Assembly (NCBI GenBank): GCA_902477765.1
Contig: CABSIM010000027.1
Coordinates: 1-35,172 of the forward strand
Direction of reading: 5' to 3'
Source: an uncultured Clostridiaceae bacterium
GTDB lineage: Bacteria > Bacillota > Clostridia > Lachnospirales > Lachnospiraceae
Length of the DNA stretch: 35,172 nt
Below the pieces are notes generated by a model, which was not told where the DNA came from, did no database searches, and was given only the letters and a program-made list of their open reading frames with translations. Each line of letters starts with the position of its first letter. The stretch's first letter is position 1. Both the position numbers and the translations under genes were made by a program. This document shows, one piece after another, positions 1 through 8,018 of the stretch.

Positions 1-150
1 GGTACCCTGCTCAGAAATGCGGGAATCTGTCCCTGGGATTATACAGGAAGAAATCTGAATGTGGACGGTCTGATCCGGCTGGATTTTGCACCATGCTGGT
101 TTGCGGCAGGCCTTCTTTTTGAGGAGATCACGCGGAAGAAAAAGCCATAG
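1..150 (+). CDS. CmpB-type putative ABC transporter permease, C-terminal fragment
   Basis: The first 49 codons of the window form an open frame with no start inside it, ending at TAG 148-150, so this is the 3' end of a gene that begins to the left. The tail reads CPWDYTGR, then NLNVDGLIRLDF, then a hydrophobic stretch and a basic end (EEITRKKKP). A W-D-Y block followed by N-x-x-G-x-I and a membrane helix resembles the C-terminus of the ABC_trans_CmpB family of small integral membrane proteins, whose biochemical role is poorly known. A separate promoter follows at once, so it is probably not in the operon to its right. The family call rests on a short fragment and is tentative. Confidence 0.5.
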   Translation, partial: GTLLRNAGICPWDYTGRNLNVDGLIRLDFAPCWFAAGLLFEEITRKKKP

Positions 151-156
151 ATTCTG

Positions 157-185
157 TTGCATTTGCCCTTTTCTTCTTATATAAT
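157..185 (+). promoter_or_regulatory. Sigma-A type promoter for the plsC-pheA-ppx-ppk1 operon
   Basis: TTGCAT (157-162) and a perfect TATAAT (180-185) are separated by exactly 17 bases. The predicted transcript start near 192 lies about 28 bases before the plsC ATG, leaving room for the AAAGAGGT ribosome binding site at 207-214. No operator is evident. Confidence 0.75.
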
Positions 186-219
186 AGATGCCATAAGCCA
201 ATGAGAAAAGAGGTAGCAG

Positions 220-972
220 ATGATAAGATTTGTACTGGTGGCAGTTTCAGTCCTGGGATTTTTGCTCTTCGGGTTTCCGCTGCTGGCGGCCCAGAATTCT
301 CTGGGAAAAAAAGACCCCCATCAGAGAGATCTGGAAAGCCTTAAGATTGTCCAGAAGATGTTTCTTTTTATTCTCCGGATCGCCGGCGTCAGAGTGACCG
401 TAAAGGGCGTTGAAAACATTCCGACAGATCAGGCGGTCCTTTATGTGGGCAATCACCGGAGCTATTTTGACATTCTGGTGGGGTATACGACGGTTCCGGG
501 GCTCATGGGATTTGTGGCAAAAAAAGAAATGCTGCGGTATCCGCTTCTGGCGGACTGGATGGTCAATGTAAACTGTCTGTTTCTGGACAGAAAGGACCTG
601 AAGGCAGGACTGAAGACCATACTGGAAGGTGTGGAAAAAGTGAAAAACGGAGTTTCCGTCTGGATTTTCCCGGAGGGAACCAGAAACCGCAACGAGGATG
701 TTCTGGATCTCCTGCCTTTTAAAGAAGGCAGTCTGAAGATCGCGGAAAAAGCAGGATGTCCGGTGGTGCCGGTGGCCATGATCGGAACAGCGGATGTGTT
801 TGAAAAACATATTCCTCTGATTCGTCCTGCGCATGTGACGGTGGAATACGGGAAGCCGTTTTATGTGAAGGATCTGGAGCCTGAAATAAGGAAACATGCA
901 GGTGCGTATACGAGGGATGTGATCCGGGGTATGCTGACCGGGCTGAAAGAAGAGGCGGGAAAGCAGAAATGA
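220..972 (+). CDS. plsC: 1-acyl-sn-glycerol-3-phosphate acyltransferase (PlsC family)
   Basis: This enzyme acylates lysophosphatidic acid at the sn-2 position to give phosphatidic acid, the precursor of membrane phospholipids, at the inner face of the cytoplasmic membrane. The 250-residue protein has the usual family length. It starts with a hydrophobic helix (about residues 3-24), carries the catalytic HX4D box as H79-x4-D84 within GNHRSYFD, and has the substrate-binding FPEGTR motif at 150-155. The ATG at 220 is preceded by AAAGAGGT at suitable spacing. Its stop overlaps the start of the next gene by 4 bp (ATGA), so the two are probably translationally coupled. Acyl-donor preference cannot be read from the sequence. 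Confidence 0.9.
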   Translation: MIRFVLVAVSVLGFLLFGFPLLAAQNSLGKKDPHQRDLESLKIVQKMFLFILRIAGVRVTVKGVENIPTDQAVLYVGNHRSYFDILVGYTTVPGLMGFVAKKEMLRYPLLADWMVNVNCLFLDRKDLKAGLKTILEGVEKVKNGVSVWIFPEGTRNRNEDVLDLLPFKEGSLKIAEKAGCPVVPVAMIGTADVFEKHIPLIRPAHVTVEYGKPFYVKDLEPEIRKHAGAYTRDVIRGMLTGLKEEAGKQK

Positions 973-2105
973 AAACATTGGATTTACAGGAATGCAGAAG
1001 ACAGCTGGATGAAATCGACAGCAGGATCGTGGAACTTTTTGAAGAAAGAATGCGTGTCTGCGGGGAAGTGGCAGCCTATAAGATTGAAACCGGAAAAGCT
1101 GTTTATGATGCGGAAAGAGAAAAACAGAAACTGAATGCGGTAAAAGAAATGGCCCATGGCGATTTCAACAGAGAGGCAGTACGGGAACTTTTTTCCCAGC
1201 TCATGGCCATGAGCCGCAGATACCAGTACGGACTTCTGGCAGATCATGGGAAAACAGCTCCCATGGAATTCCGGGAAGTGGACCGTCTGGATAAAGAAGG
1301 AGCAAGAGTGGTGTTCCAGGGAGTGGAAGGCGCCTACAGCCATGCGGCCGTCAGGAAGTTTTTCGGCGACCGGGCAGATGCCTACCATGTGGAAGAATTT
1401 GAAGACACCATGCGGGAAGTGGAGGAAGGCCGGGCCGACTATGCCGTGCTTCCCATTGAAAATTCCACGGCCGGCTTTGTCATCAAAAATTATGACCTGC
1501 TGAGCAAATACAGAAATTACATAGTCGGAGAAGTCTATGTGCCCATATGTCACATGCTTCTGGGGGTGCCGGGAGCGGAGCTTTCCGACATCCGTACGGT
1601 ACTTTCCCATCCTCAGGCGCTGATGCAGAGCTCCGAATATCTGGGAGCTCACAGGGAATGGCATCAGATCAGCATGCAGAACACCGCTGTGGCGGCCAAA
1701 AAGGTCATGGAAGACGGAGACAAGAGTCAGGCTGCAGTTGCAAGCCGGACTTCCGGAGAACTGTACGGACTGAAAGAACTGGCCTGTGAGATCAATAACA
1801 CCAAAAACAATACAACCAGGTTCATTGTCCTGTCCAGGGAACCGGTCTATGAAAAACAGGCGGGAAAGATCAGCATCTGCTTTGAAATTCCCCATATGAG
1901 CGGTTCTCTTTACAATATTCTGGGGAATTTTATTTTCAATCACGTGAACATGGTGATGATCGAATCCAGGCCCATTCCGGAAAAACCGTTTGAATACCGG
2001 TTTTTTGTGGATATCGAAGGAAAACTTGGGGAGGCATCGGTACAGAACGCCCTGAACGGGATACGTGCCGAGGCTTCCGTGCTGAAAATACTTGGAAATT
2101 ACTGA
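969..2105 (+). CDS. pheA: Bifunctional chorismate mutase / prephenate dehydratase (P-protein)
   Basis: The product converts chorismate to prephenate and then to phenylpyruvate, the committed steps of phenylalanine synthesis. The 378 residues show three domains in order: an AroQ-type helical chorismate mutase (about 1-90), a prephenate dehydratase (about 112-290, with FQGVEGAYSHAA at 116-127 and the T-R-F signature at 283-285), and a C-terminal ACT domain (about 298-378) with the ESRP phenylalanine-binding motif at 332-335. The ACT domain implies feedback inhibition by phenylalanine. The gene overlaps plsC by 4 bp. Finding an aromatic amino acid gene between phospholipid and polyphosphate genes is unexplained, but the domain assignment is clear. 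Confidence 0.94.
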   Translation: MKTLDLQECRRQLDEIDSRIVELFEERMRVCGEVAAYKIETGKAVYDAEREKQKLNAVKEMAHGDFNREAVRELFSQLMAMSRRYQYGLLADHGKTAPMEFREVDRLDKEGARVVFQGVEGAYSHAAVRKFFGDRADAYHVEEFEDTMREVEEGRADYAVLPIENSTAGFVIKNYDLLSKYRNYIVGEVYVPICHMLLGVPGAELSDIRTVLSHPQALMQSSEYLGAHREWHQISMQNTAVAAKKVMEDGDKSQAAVASRTSGELYGLKELACEINNTKNNTTRFIVLSREPVYEKQAGKISICFEIPHMSGSLYNILGNFIFNHVNMVMIESRPIPEKPFEYRFFVDIEGKLGEASVQNALNGIRAEASVLKILGNY

Positions 2106-2133
2106 TACGTGACAAGCAGGGAGGAAAAACAAA

Positions 2134-3699
2134 GTGGCAGTCAGTACGTTTGCAGCCATCAATGTGGGATCCTTTGAACTGGAACTCGGAATCTATGAGA
2201 TCACGTCCAAAGGCGTTATACGTCAGGTCGACAGAGTCCGCCATGTGATTGCGCTGGGCCGGGAAACCTATCAGAACGGGAAAATCAGTTATGCCATGGT
2301 GGAGGAACTCTGCCAGGTGCTGGGGGATTTTTCAAAAATCATGAAAAGCTACAGGGTGCAGGATTACCGGGCATATGCCACCAGCGCCATGCGGGAGGCC
2401 AAAAACAGCCGGATCGTCATTGATCAGATCCGGGTGCGTACCGGAATCCGGGTGCGCGTCATCAGCAATTCGGAACAGAGATTTCTGAGCTACAAAGCCA
2501 TTGCCGCCAGGGATGAGGAATTTGACAAAAACATACAGAACGGTACCGCCATTGTGGATGTGGGATTCGGCAGCATGCAGATTTCCATGTTTGACAAAAA
2601 TCTTCTGGTTTCCACCCAGAACCTTCCGCTGGGTGTACTGAGAATCCGGGGACTTCTGGAGACGGTTCAGACCACGGTGGAGAAAAACCGCGGGCTGATC
2701 GGAGAAATGGTGGACAACGAGCTGCATAATTACAAGAAAATGCATCTGAAAGACCGTGAGATCCGACATGTGATCGGAATCGGGGAAATCATCCTCTATC
2801 TGTTCCGATATGAGAACAACGGCAAGGCCATGGATCGGGTGAGCCGGGAGGAGTTCAACGCTTTCTATGAAAAAATTTCCCGCATGAGTGAGGCTGAGAT
2901 CGAGGAATATTTCGGCGTCAATTCAGAATATGCGGCTCTTCTGATGCCCGGTGCCATCATCTATAAAAAGATCATGGAACTGAGCGGCGCGGAGGTTCTC
3001 TGGATCCCCGGGATCCGGCTCTGCGACGGAATCGCGGCGGAATATGCGGTGGACAACCGCCTGATCCGGCTGCGCCATAATTTTGACAATGACATTATCA
3101 CCACATCCCGGAACATGGCGAAGCGGTACCGGTGCCAGGGAGTCCATGCAGAGGCCGTGGAGCAGTATGCGCTGAATATGTTTGACGTGATGAAAAAATA
3201 CCACGGCATGGGAGCCAGGGAACGCCTGCTTCTCCAGATTGCCGTCATCATCCATGCCTGCGGCAAGTTCATCAGCGTCAGGAATTCCAATGAATGTGCC
3301 TATAATATCATCATGTCCACGGAGATTATCGGTATTTCTCACCTGGAGCGGGAGATTATTGCCAATGTGGTGCGCTACAACATCCGGGATTTTGAATACA
3401 ACATGGTGCGGATGGAAGCGGAAGCGGATTCCGCCTACGGCACGGCCGAAAGCAGTGATCATGTGACCATCCTGATTGCGAAGCTGACGGCCATTCTGCG
3501 TCTTGCCAATTCCATGGACCGGGGCCATCAGCAGAAATTTAAGGACTGCAGAATGACGGTCAAAAACGGAAAACTTGTGATATCCACGGATTACTCCGGA
3601 GATATTACGCTGGAATCCGTTTCGTTTGAGCAGAAAGCCGCGTTTTTTGAGGAAATTTTCGGCGTCCGTCCGGTGCTGAAACAGAAAAGGAGCATATAG
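2134..3699 (+). CDS. Divergent Ppx/GppA phosphatase-like protein with C-terminal HD-like domain
   Basis: Family members hydrolyse inorganic polyphosphate or pppGpp; the gene next to ppk1 favours polyphosphate. The 521-residue protein has an N-terminal actin-like Ppx/GppA fold (about 1-300) and a helical HD-like region (about 320-500). The start is GTG, chosen because AGGGAGG lies 9-10 bases upstream and no ATG fits. Several landmark positions differ from the textbook motifs: the first loop reads INVGSFELEL instead of IDLGSNS-x-R, the second reads VDVGFGSMQIS (141-151) instead of a D-I-G-G-G-S-T-E type loop, and the HD doublet reads H374-A375. A glutamate in SNSEQR (E114) is retained where the family has its catalytic acid region. 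It may be a weak enzyme, a binding protein, or a lineage-specific exopolyphosphatase. Confidence 0.82.
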   Translation: MAVSTFAAINVGSFELELGIYEITSKGVIRQVDRVRHVIALGRETYQNGKISYAMVEELCQVLGDFSKIMKSYRVQDYRAYATSAMREAKNSRIVIDQIRVRTGIRVRVISNSEQRFLSYKAIAARDEEFDKNIQNGTAIVDVGFGSMQISMFDKNLLVSTQNLPLGVLRIRGLLETVQTTVEKNRGLIGEMVDNELHNYKKMHLKDREIRHVIGIGEIILYLFRYENNGKAMDRVSREEFNAFYEKISRMSEAEIEEYFGVNSEYAALLMPGAIIYKKIMELSGAEVLWIPGIRLCDGIAAEYAVDNRLIRLRHNFDNDIITTSRNMAKRYRCQGVHAEAVEQYALNMFDVMKKYHGMGARERLLLQIAVIIHACGKFISVRNSNECAYNIIMSTEIIGISHLEREIIANVVRYNIRDFEYNMVRMEAEADSAYGTAESSDHVTILIAKLTAILRLANSMDRGHQQKFKDCRMTVKNGKLVISTDYSGDITLESVSFEQKAAFFEEIFGVRPVLKQKRSI

Positions 3700-3701
3700 G
3701 C

Positions 3702-5858
3702 ATGGGTGAACAGGAATCCAGATTTACCAATCCGAAAAACTATGTAAACAGAGAACTCAGCTGGCTTGAGTTCAATTACCGTGTCCTGGGAGAGGCCCGG
3801 GACAAAGGCATCCCCCTTTTTGACAGACTGAAGTTTTTGTCCATTACCGCGTCCAATCTGGACGAGTTTTTCATGGTCCGCGTGGCGTCTCTGAAAGATA
3901 TGGTTCATGCAGGCTATACAAAACCGGATATCGCCGGTCTGACGGCGGAAGAACAGCTGGCAAAGATCAGCGTCAAGACCCATGAACTGGTGGGACATCA
4001 GTATTCCGCTTACAACCGTTCCCTGCTTCCGGCACTGAAGGCCAACGGACTCCTGCTGATTACGGAACATGAAGATCTTGATGAGGAACAGGCCGCGTAT
4101 GTGGACCGCTATTTTAAGGAAAATGTATATCCTGTCCTGACGCCCATGGCAGTGGATTCTTCCAGGCCGTTTCCGCTGGTGCGCAACAAGACCCTGAACA
4201 TTGCGGCTCTTCTGAAAAAGAAAACAGGAGACAATGAACTGGAATTTGCCATGGTTCAGGTTCCGTCGGGACTTCCCAGAATTGTGGAGCTGCCTTCCGG
4301 CCAGGAGGAAGACGGAAAGAAAGTCCGCAGAGTCATTCTTCTGGAGGAAATCATCGAACGGAACATGCGGCAGCTGTTCCTGAATTATGACATTGTCACG
4401 TCCCATCCGTTCCGTATCATGCGGAACGCGGACTTTTCTCTGGATGAGGAAGAGGCTGTGGATCTTCTGGAAGAGATCGAGAAACAGCTGAAGAAACGCC
4501 AGTGGGGCGAGGTAATCCGGCTGGAAGTGGAGGAAAAGGCGGACAGACGGCTTCTGAAGATTCTGAAAAAGGAGCTTTCTGTCAGCAATGATGATATTTA
4601 TGAGATCCCGGGTGCTCTGGATCTGACCTTCCTGATGAAGATGTACGGCATGGCCGGCTTTGAGCATCTGAAGACTCCGGGGTATACGCCGCAGCCGGTT
4701 CCGGCACTGATGAATGAAGACGATATTTTCGCCAATATCCGGAAGGGAGACATTCTGCTGTCCCATCCCTATGAAACATTCAATCCTGTGGTGGAATTTG
4801 TCCGCCGGGCAGCCAAGGACCCTGAAGTGCTGGCCATCAAGCAGACACTGTACCGGGTCAGCGGAAATTCGCCCATTGTTGCAGCTCTGGCAGAAGCGGC
4901 AGACAACGGAAAACAGGTGTTTGTACTGGTGGAACTGAAGGCCAGATTCGATGAGGAGAACAATATTTTATGGGCCAAGAAGCTGGAAAAGGCCGGGTGC
5001 CATGTCATATACGGTCTGGTGGGACTCAAGACTCACAGCAAGATCACCCTGGTGGTGCGCCGGGAAGAGGACGGAATCCGCAGATATGTCCATCTGGGAA
5101 CCGGAAACTATAACGATTCCACCGCCAAGCTGTATACGGACTGCGGCATCATGACATGCAATCCCCAGATCGGTGAGGATGCCACGGCAGTCTTCAATAT
5201 GATTTCCGGATATTCAGAGCCGCTGAACTGGAACATGCTGGCTGTGGCTCCGTTCTGGCTGAGAAGCAAGTTCCTGAGACTCATCAGAAGAGAGACCATG
5301 CATGCAAAAGCCGGAAAGAAGGCGTCCATCCTGGCAAAAATGAATTCTCTCTGCGACAAGGATATTATTGCCGCTCTTTATGAGGCGTCCTGTGCAGGCG
5401 TGGAGATCCGGCTGGTGGTCCGCGGCATCTGCTGCCTGAAAGCCGGAATCCCCGGTCTGTCAGAACATATTGAGGTAAGGTCCATTGTGGGGAATTTCCT
5501 GGAACACAGCCGTATTTTTGTATTTGAGAATGACGGATGTGAGGAGGTCTACATGGGCAGCGCAGACTGGATGCCCAGAAATCTGGACCGCCGTGTGGAA
5601 ATTCTGTTCCCGGTGGTACAGCCGGAGCTGAAAGAACGGGTGCGCCACATTATGGAAGTGGAACTGGAAGACAATGTAAAGGCCCACATTCTGCAGCCCG
5701 ACGGCACATATGAGAAGCCGGACCGGAGAGGCCGTCAGCCGGTGGATTCCCAGGAAATTTTCTGCAGGGAAGCCATGGCTGCCGCCGAGGCAGAACAGAA
5801 AAAGCATGAAAGCGAAGAACAGCTCAGGGTCTTTATACCGGTGGAGAGCCAGGAATAA
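3702..5858 (+). CDS. ppk1: Polyphosphate kinase 1
   Basis: The enzyme reversibly polymerises the terminal phosphate of ATP into long-chain inorganic polyphosphate. The 718 residues match the usual PPK1 length. The N-terminal domain has NRELSWLEFNYRVL and the ASNLDEFFMVR block. The catalytic half holds the two histidines expected of PPK1: H445 in GLKTHSK, the likely phosphohistidine, and H602 in EHSRI. VHLGTGNYND and MGSADWMPRNLDRR are also present. The gene begins 2 bp after the ppx-like stop, with an AGGAG ribosome binding site inside the end of that gene. It is the last gene of its operon, followed by a terminator about 100 bp downstream. Confidence 0.96.
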   Translation: MGEQESRFTNPKNYVNRELSWLEFNYRVLGEARDKGIPLFDRLKFLSITASNLDEFFMVRVASLKDMVHAGYTKPDIAGLTAEEQLAKISVKTHELVGHQYSAYNRSLLPALKANGLLLITEHEDLDEEQAAYVDRYFKENVYPVLTPMAVDSSRPFPLVRNKTLNIAALLKKKTGDNELEFAMVQVPSGLPRIVELPSGQEEDGKKVRRVILLEEIIERNMRQLFLNYDIVTSHPFRIMRNADFSLDEEEAVDLLEEIEKQLKKRQWGEVIRLEVEEKADRRLLKILKKELSVSNDDIYEIPGALDLTFLMKMYGMAGFEHLKTPGYTPQPVPALMNEDDIFANIRKGDILLSHPYETFNPVVEFVRRAAKDPEVLAIKQTLYRVSGNSPIVAALAEAADNGKQVFVLVELKARFDEENNILWAKKLEKAGCHVIYGLVGLKTHSKITLVVRREEDGIRRYVHLGTGNYNDSTAKLYTDCGIMTCNPQIGEDATAVFNMISGYSEPLNWNMLAVAPFWLRSKFLRLIRRETMHAKAGKKASILAKMNSLCDKDIIAALYEASCAGVEIRLVVRGICCLKAGIPGLSEHIEVRSIVGNFLEHSRIFVFENDGCEEVYMGSADWMPRNLDRRVEILFPVVQPELKERVRHIMEVELEDNVKAHILQPDGTYEKPDRRGRQPVDSQEIFCREAMAAAEAEQKKHESEEQLRVFIPVESQE

Positions 5859-5960
5859 AAAGAGCCGGGGCAGAACAGCCGGAAATTCTGCCGCCTGGGG
5901 ATAACAGGACGGCACTACATATAAGGGGTCTGCAGGCGGGACACCGCCGGAGACCGGATA

Positions 5961-5995
5961 AAAAGCAGACGATGACAGCCGTCTGCTTTTGTCTT
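5961..5995 (+). terminator. Rho-independent terminator after ppk1
   Basis: AAAAGCAGACG (5961-5971) pairs perfectly with CGTCTGCTTTT (5980-5990) around an 8-base loop, giving an 11-bp stem followed by GTCTT. The flanking A and T runs mean it could work in both directions, but genes on both sides read rightward. Confidence 0.85.
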
Positions 5996-6062
5996 GCAGG
6001 GAGAATGGCGGCGGGATTTCCGAAGTCTGACAGAAGTTACCTGTATAATTTCACAAAAAATT

Positions 6063-6092
6063 AAGACAAAATACCGCTGCTTATGGTAGAAT
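6063..6092 (+). promoter_or_regulatory. Probable promoter of the two-component/exporter/ydj-like gene array
   Basis: AAGACA (6063-6068, four of six matches to TTGACA) and TAGAAT (6087-6092) are 18 bases apart, upstream of the response regulator gene. A transcript from here would begin near 6099 and carry a leader of about 78 bases with a GC-rich hairpin. The alternative TATAAT at 6044-6049 is a better -10 box but has no matching -35, so the true start is uncertain. Confidence 0.45.
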
Positions 6093-6115
6093 AAGAACGA
6101 GACTGGAATGATGCG

Positions 6116-6136
6116 GGCTGCCGGGGCAGCCGTTTT
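6116..6136 (+). promoter_or_regulatory. GC-rich leader hairpin upstream of the response regulator
   Basis: GGCTGC (6116-6121) and GCAGCC (6126-6131) form a 6-bp stem around a CGGG loop, followed by GTTTTA. It lies between the predicted promoter and the ribosome binding site. It resembles a short intrinsic terminator or attenuator, but the T run has only four bases. Confidence 0.35.
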
Positions 6137-6176
6137 ATAAAGAAGGCGAATATAAGGAAACACAGGAGGATGGTTC

Positions 6177-6881
6177 ATGGAACAGATTAATATTCTGGTA
6201 GTGGATGACGAAAAGGAAATCGCGGATCTGGTGGAAATCTATCTGGTCAGCGACGGCTATAAAGTATTCAAGGCCAATAATGCAAAGGATGGTCTGGAAA
6301 TCCTGGAAAAGGGAGATATTCATCTGGTGCTTCTGGATATTATGATGCCGGGGATGGACGGTCTGGAAATGTGCAGGAAAATCCGTGAAAACAATAACAT
6401 TCCCATTATCATGCTCAGCGCCAAGTCCACGGATCTGGACAAGATTCTGGGTCTGGGAACAGGGGCCGATGACTACGTGGTGAAACCGTTCAATCCGCTG
6501 GAACTGACGGCCAGGGTGAAATCCCAGCTGCGCCGGTATACACAGCTGAATCCCAACAGCAGCACCGGACAGAATGTGAAAAACGAAATTGTGATCCGCG
6601 GTCTTACCATCAACAAGGATAATCACCGGGTGGTGGTCTACGGAGAAGAAATCAAACTGACCCCCATTGAGTTTGACATTCTTTATCTTCTGGCATCCAA
6701 TCCGGGCCGGGTATTCAGTACCGACGAAATTTTTGAAAAGGTCTGGAATGAAAAAGTGTATGAGGCCAACAATACGGTCATGGTACATATCCGGCGGCTG
6801 CGCGGGAAAATGAAGGAAGATACCCGTCAGAACAAGATCATCACCACGGTTTGGGGGGTTGGATACAAAATTGAAAAATGA
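6177..6881 (+). CDS. OmpR/PhoB-family response regulator (VanR-like)
   Basis: This DNA-binding regulator is presumably phosphorylated by the kinase encoded next. The 234 residues comprise a receiver domain (about 1-120) and a winged-helix DNA-binding domain (about 135-234). The acidic pair D10-D11, the phosphoacceptor D54 in LLDIMMPG, S81 and the conserved K103 in VVKPF are all present, so the phosphorylation site is intact. The C-terminal half has the typical LTPIEFDILYLLASNPGRVFS and NTVMVHIRRLR segments. The ATG at 6177 has a strong AGGAGG about 7 bases upstream. The pairing with a VanS-like kinase resembles VanRS-type systems in sequence style only; there are no vancomycin-resistance enzymes here, and the likely targets are the neighbouring envelope genes. 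Confidence 0.93.
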   Translation: MEQINILVVDDEKEIADLVEIYLVSDGYKVFKANNAKDGLEILEKGDIHLVLLDIMMPGMDGLEMCRKIRENNNIPIIMLSAKSTDLDKILGLGTGADDYVVKPFNPLELTARVKSQLRRYTQLNPNSSTGQNVKNEIVIRGLTINKDNHRVVVYGEEIKLTPIEFDILYLLASNPGRVFSTDEIFEKVWNEKVYEANNTVMVHIRRLRGKMKEDTRQNKIITTVWGVGYKIEK

Positions 6882-8010
6882 TATGAGCAGGAGCTTTTAT
6901 GCCCGGGTTCTGCTGAATATTCTGTACAGCACGGTGATTGCCTGCCTGGTGGAGGTATTTCTGATTACCAATGTCAGCATGGTGGTGGACTATCTGGAAC
7001 AGACGGAATACAGGGCGAATTTTCTGGTACGGCTGTTTCATATGGGAACCATCACGGTGATTCTCTATGTACTGACCGGCATCGGAGTGTTTTCCCTTTC
7101 TTTCCTGCTTCTTCAGAGGCGGTCCATGAAATACATCGGAAAAATTTCCGCAGCGATTCAGAATATTTCCGAAGGGGATCTGAATACGCATGTGGAGATT
7201 CAGGGAGACGATGAATTTTCTGCCATGGCGGCCAATCTCAATAAAATGGGAGCAGATATCCGGAACCTCATGGACAAGGAACGGGAGGCGGAACGGACCA
7301 AAAATGAGCTGATCACCAATGTGGCCCACGATCTGCGGACGCCGCTGACTTCCATCATCGGATATCTGGAGCTGCTTTCCAAAAACGGAGACAGTCTTCC
7401 TGCGGAAATGCAGAAGAAATATATTGATATTGCCTATACCAAGGCAAAACGCCTGGAAAAGCTCATCGAGGATCTGTTCGGGTTTACGAAACTCAACTAC
7501 GGAAAGATTTCCATGAATGTGGGGAAACTGGATATTGTAAAACTGCTGAGCCAGCTTCTGGAGGAGTTTTATCCCAGCTTTGCGGATAAGGATCTGACCT
7601 ATGAACTGAAGAGCAATGTTCCGGCGCTGATCATTACCGCAGACGGAAATCTTCTGGCCCGTCTGTTCGACAATCTGATCAACAATGCCATTAAATACGG
7701 AGCGGACGGAAAAAAGATCCTGGTTACGATTCACGCGGAAGAGGAGATTGTGACCGTTTCGGTTACCAACTACGGATATGTGATTCCTCAGGATGAGCTG
7801 CATCTGATTTTCAACAAATTTTACCGTGTGGAGCAGTCCAGGTCTGTATATACCGGAGGCACCGGTCTGGGACTGGCCATCGCCAAGAACATCGTGGACA
7901 TGCATGGAGGAACCATTACCGTGACCAGCGATCTGAACGGCACCGTATTTGCCGTCCGGCTGAAAGTGAATTTTGATATCCACAGGGAAAATTTCGGAAC
8001 GATAGGGTGA
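6859..8010 (+). CDS. Membrane sensor histidine kinase (VanS-like)
   Basis: The product senses an envelope signal and phosphorylates the adjacent regulator. Counting from TTG 6859 the protein has 383 residues: two transmembrane helices (about 17-37 and 64-86) with a very short outside loop of about 27 residues, a HAMP linker (87-139), a HisKA domain with H157 in NVAHDLRTPLTS, and a HATPase domain with an N box (DNLINNAIKYG) and a G-rich lid (GGTGLGLAIAKNIV). The usual D-x-G-x-G box reads NYGYVIP, as in some VanS-type kinases. The small outside loop suggests sensing within the membrane or through a partner. The start is uncertain: TTG 6859 or 6871, or ATG 6883; the first two overlap the regulator gene. 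Confidence 0.9.
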   Translation: MDTKLKNDMSRSFYARVLLNILYSTVIACLVEVFLITNVSMVVDYLEQTEYRANFLVRLFHMGTITVILYVLTGIGVFSLSFLLLQRRSMKYIGKISAAIQNISEGDLNTHVEIQGDDEFSAMAANLNKMGADIRNLMDKEREAERTKNELITNVAHDLRTPLTSIIGYLELLSKNGDSLPAEMQKKYIDIAYTKAKRLEKLIEDLFGFTKLNYGKISMNVGKLDIVKLLSQLLEEFYPSFADKDLTYELKSNVPALIITADGNLLARLFDNLINNAIKYGADGKKILVTIHAEEEIVTVSVTNYGYVIPQDELHLIFNKFYRVEQSRSVYTGGTGLGLAIAKNIVDMHGGTITVTSDLNGTVFAVRLKVNFDIHRENFGTIG

Positions 8011-8018
8011 AAGATGCC

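Larger units (their letters stand above)
5859..6176. other. Intergenic region between ppk1 and the two-component system
   Basis: This 318-bp gap has no convincing ORF. It holds the ppk1 terminator (5961-5995), an AT-rich promoter zone (about 6040-6092), a GC-rich hairpin (6116-6131) in the predicted leader, and a strong AGGAGG site just before the ATG at 6177. A second perfect TATAAT at 6044-6049 lacks a recognisable -35 at normal spacing. Confidence 0.7.

Noticed and set aside
6044..6049. Perfect TATAAT upstream of the response regulator
   Set aside because: No -35 box lies at 16-18 bases and no TGn extension precedes it. It was not called as the main promoter, though it could contribute.
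6177..8010. Vancomycin-resistance operon
   Set aside because: The regulator and kinase look VanRS-like, but no vanH, ligase, vanX or vanY gene is present. The similarity is to a broad two-component subfamily.
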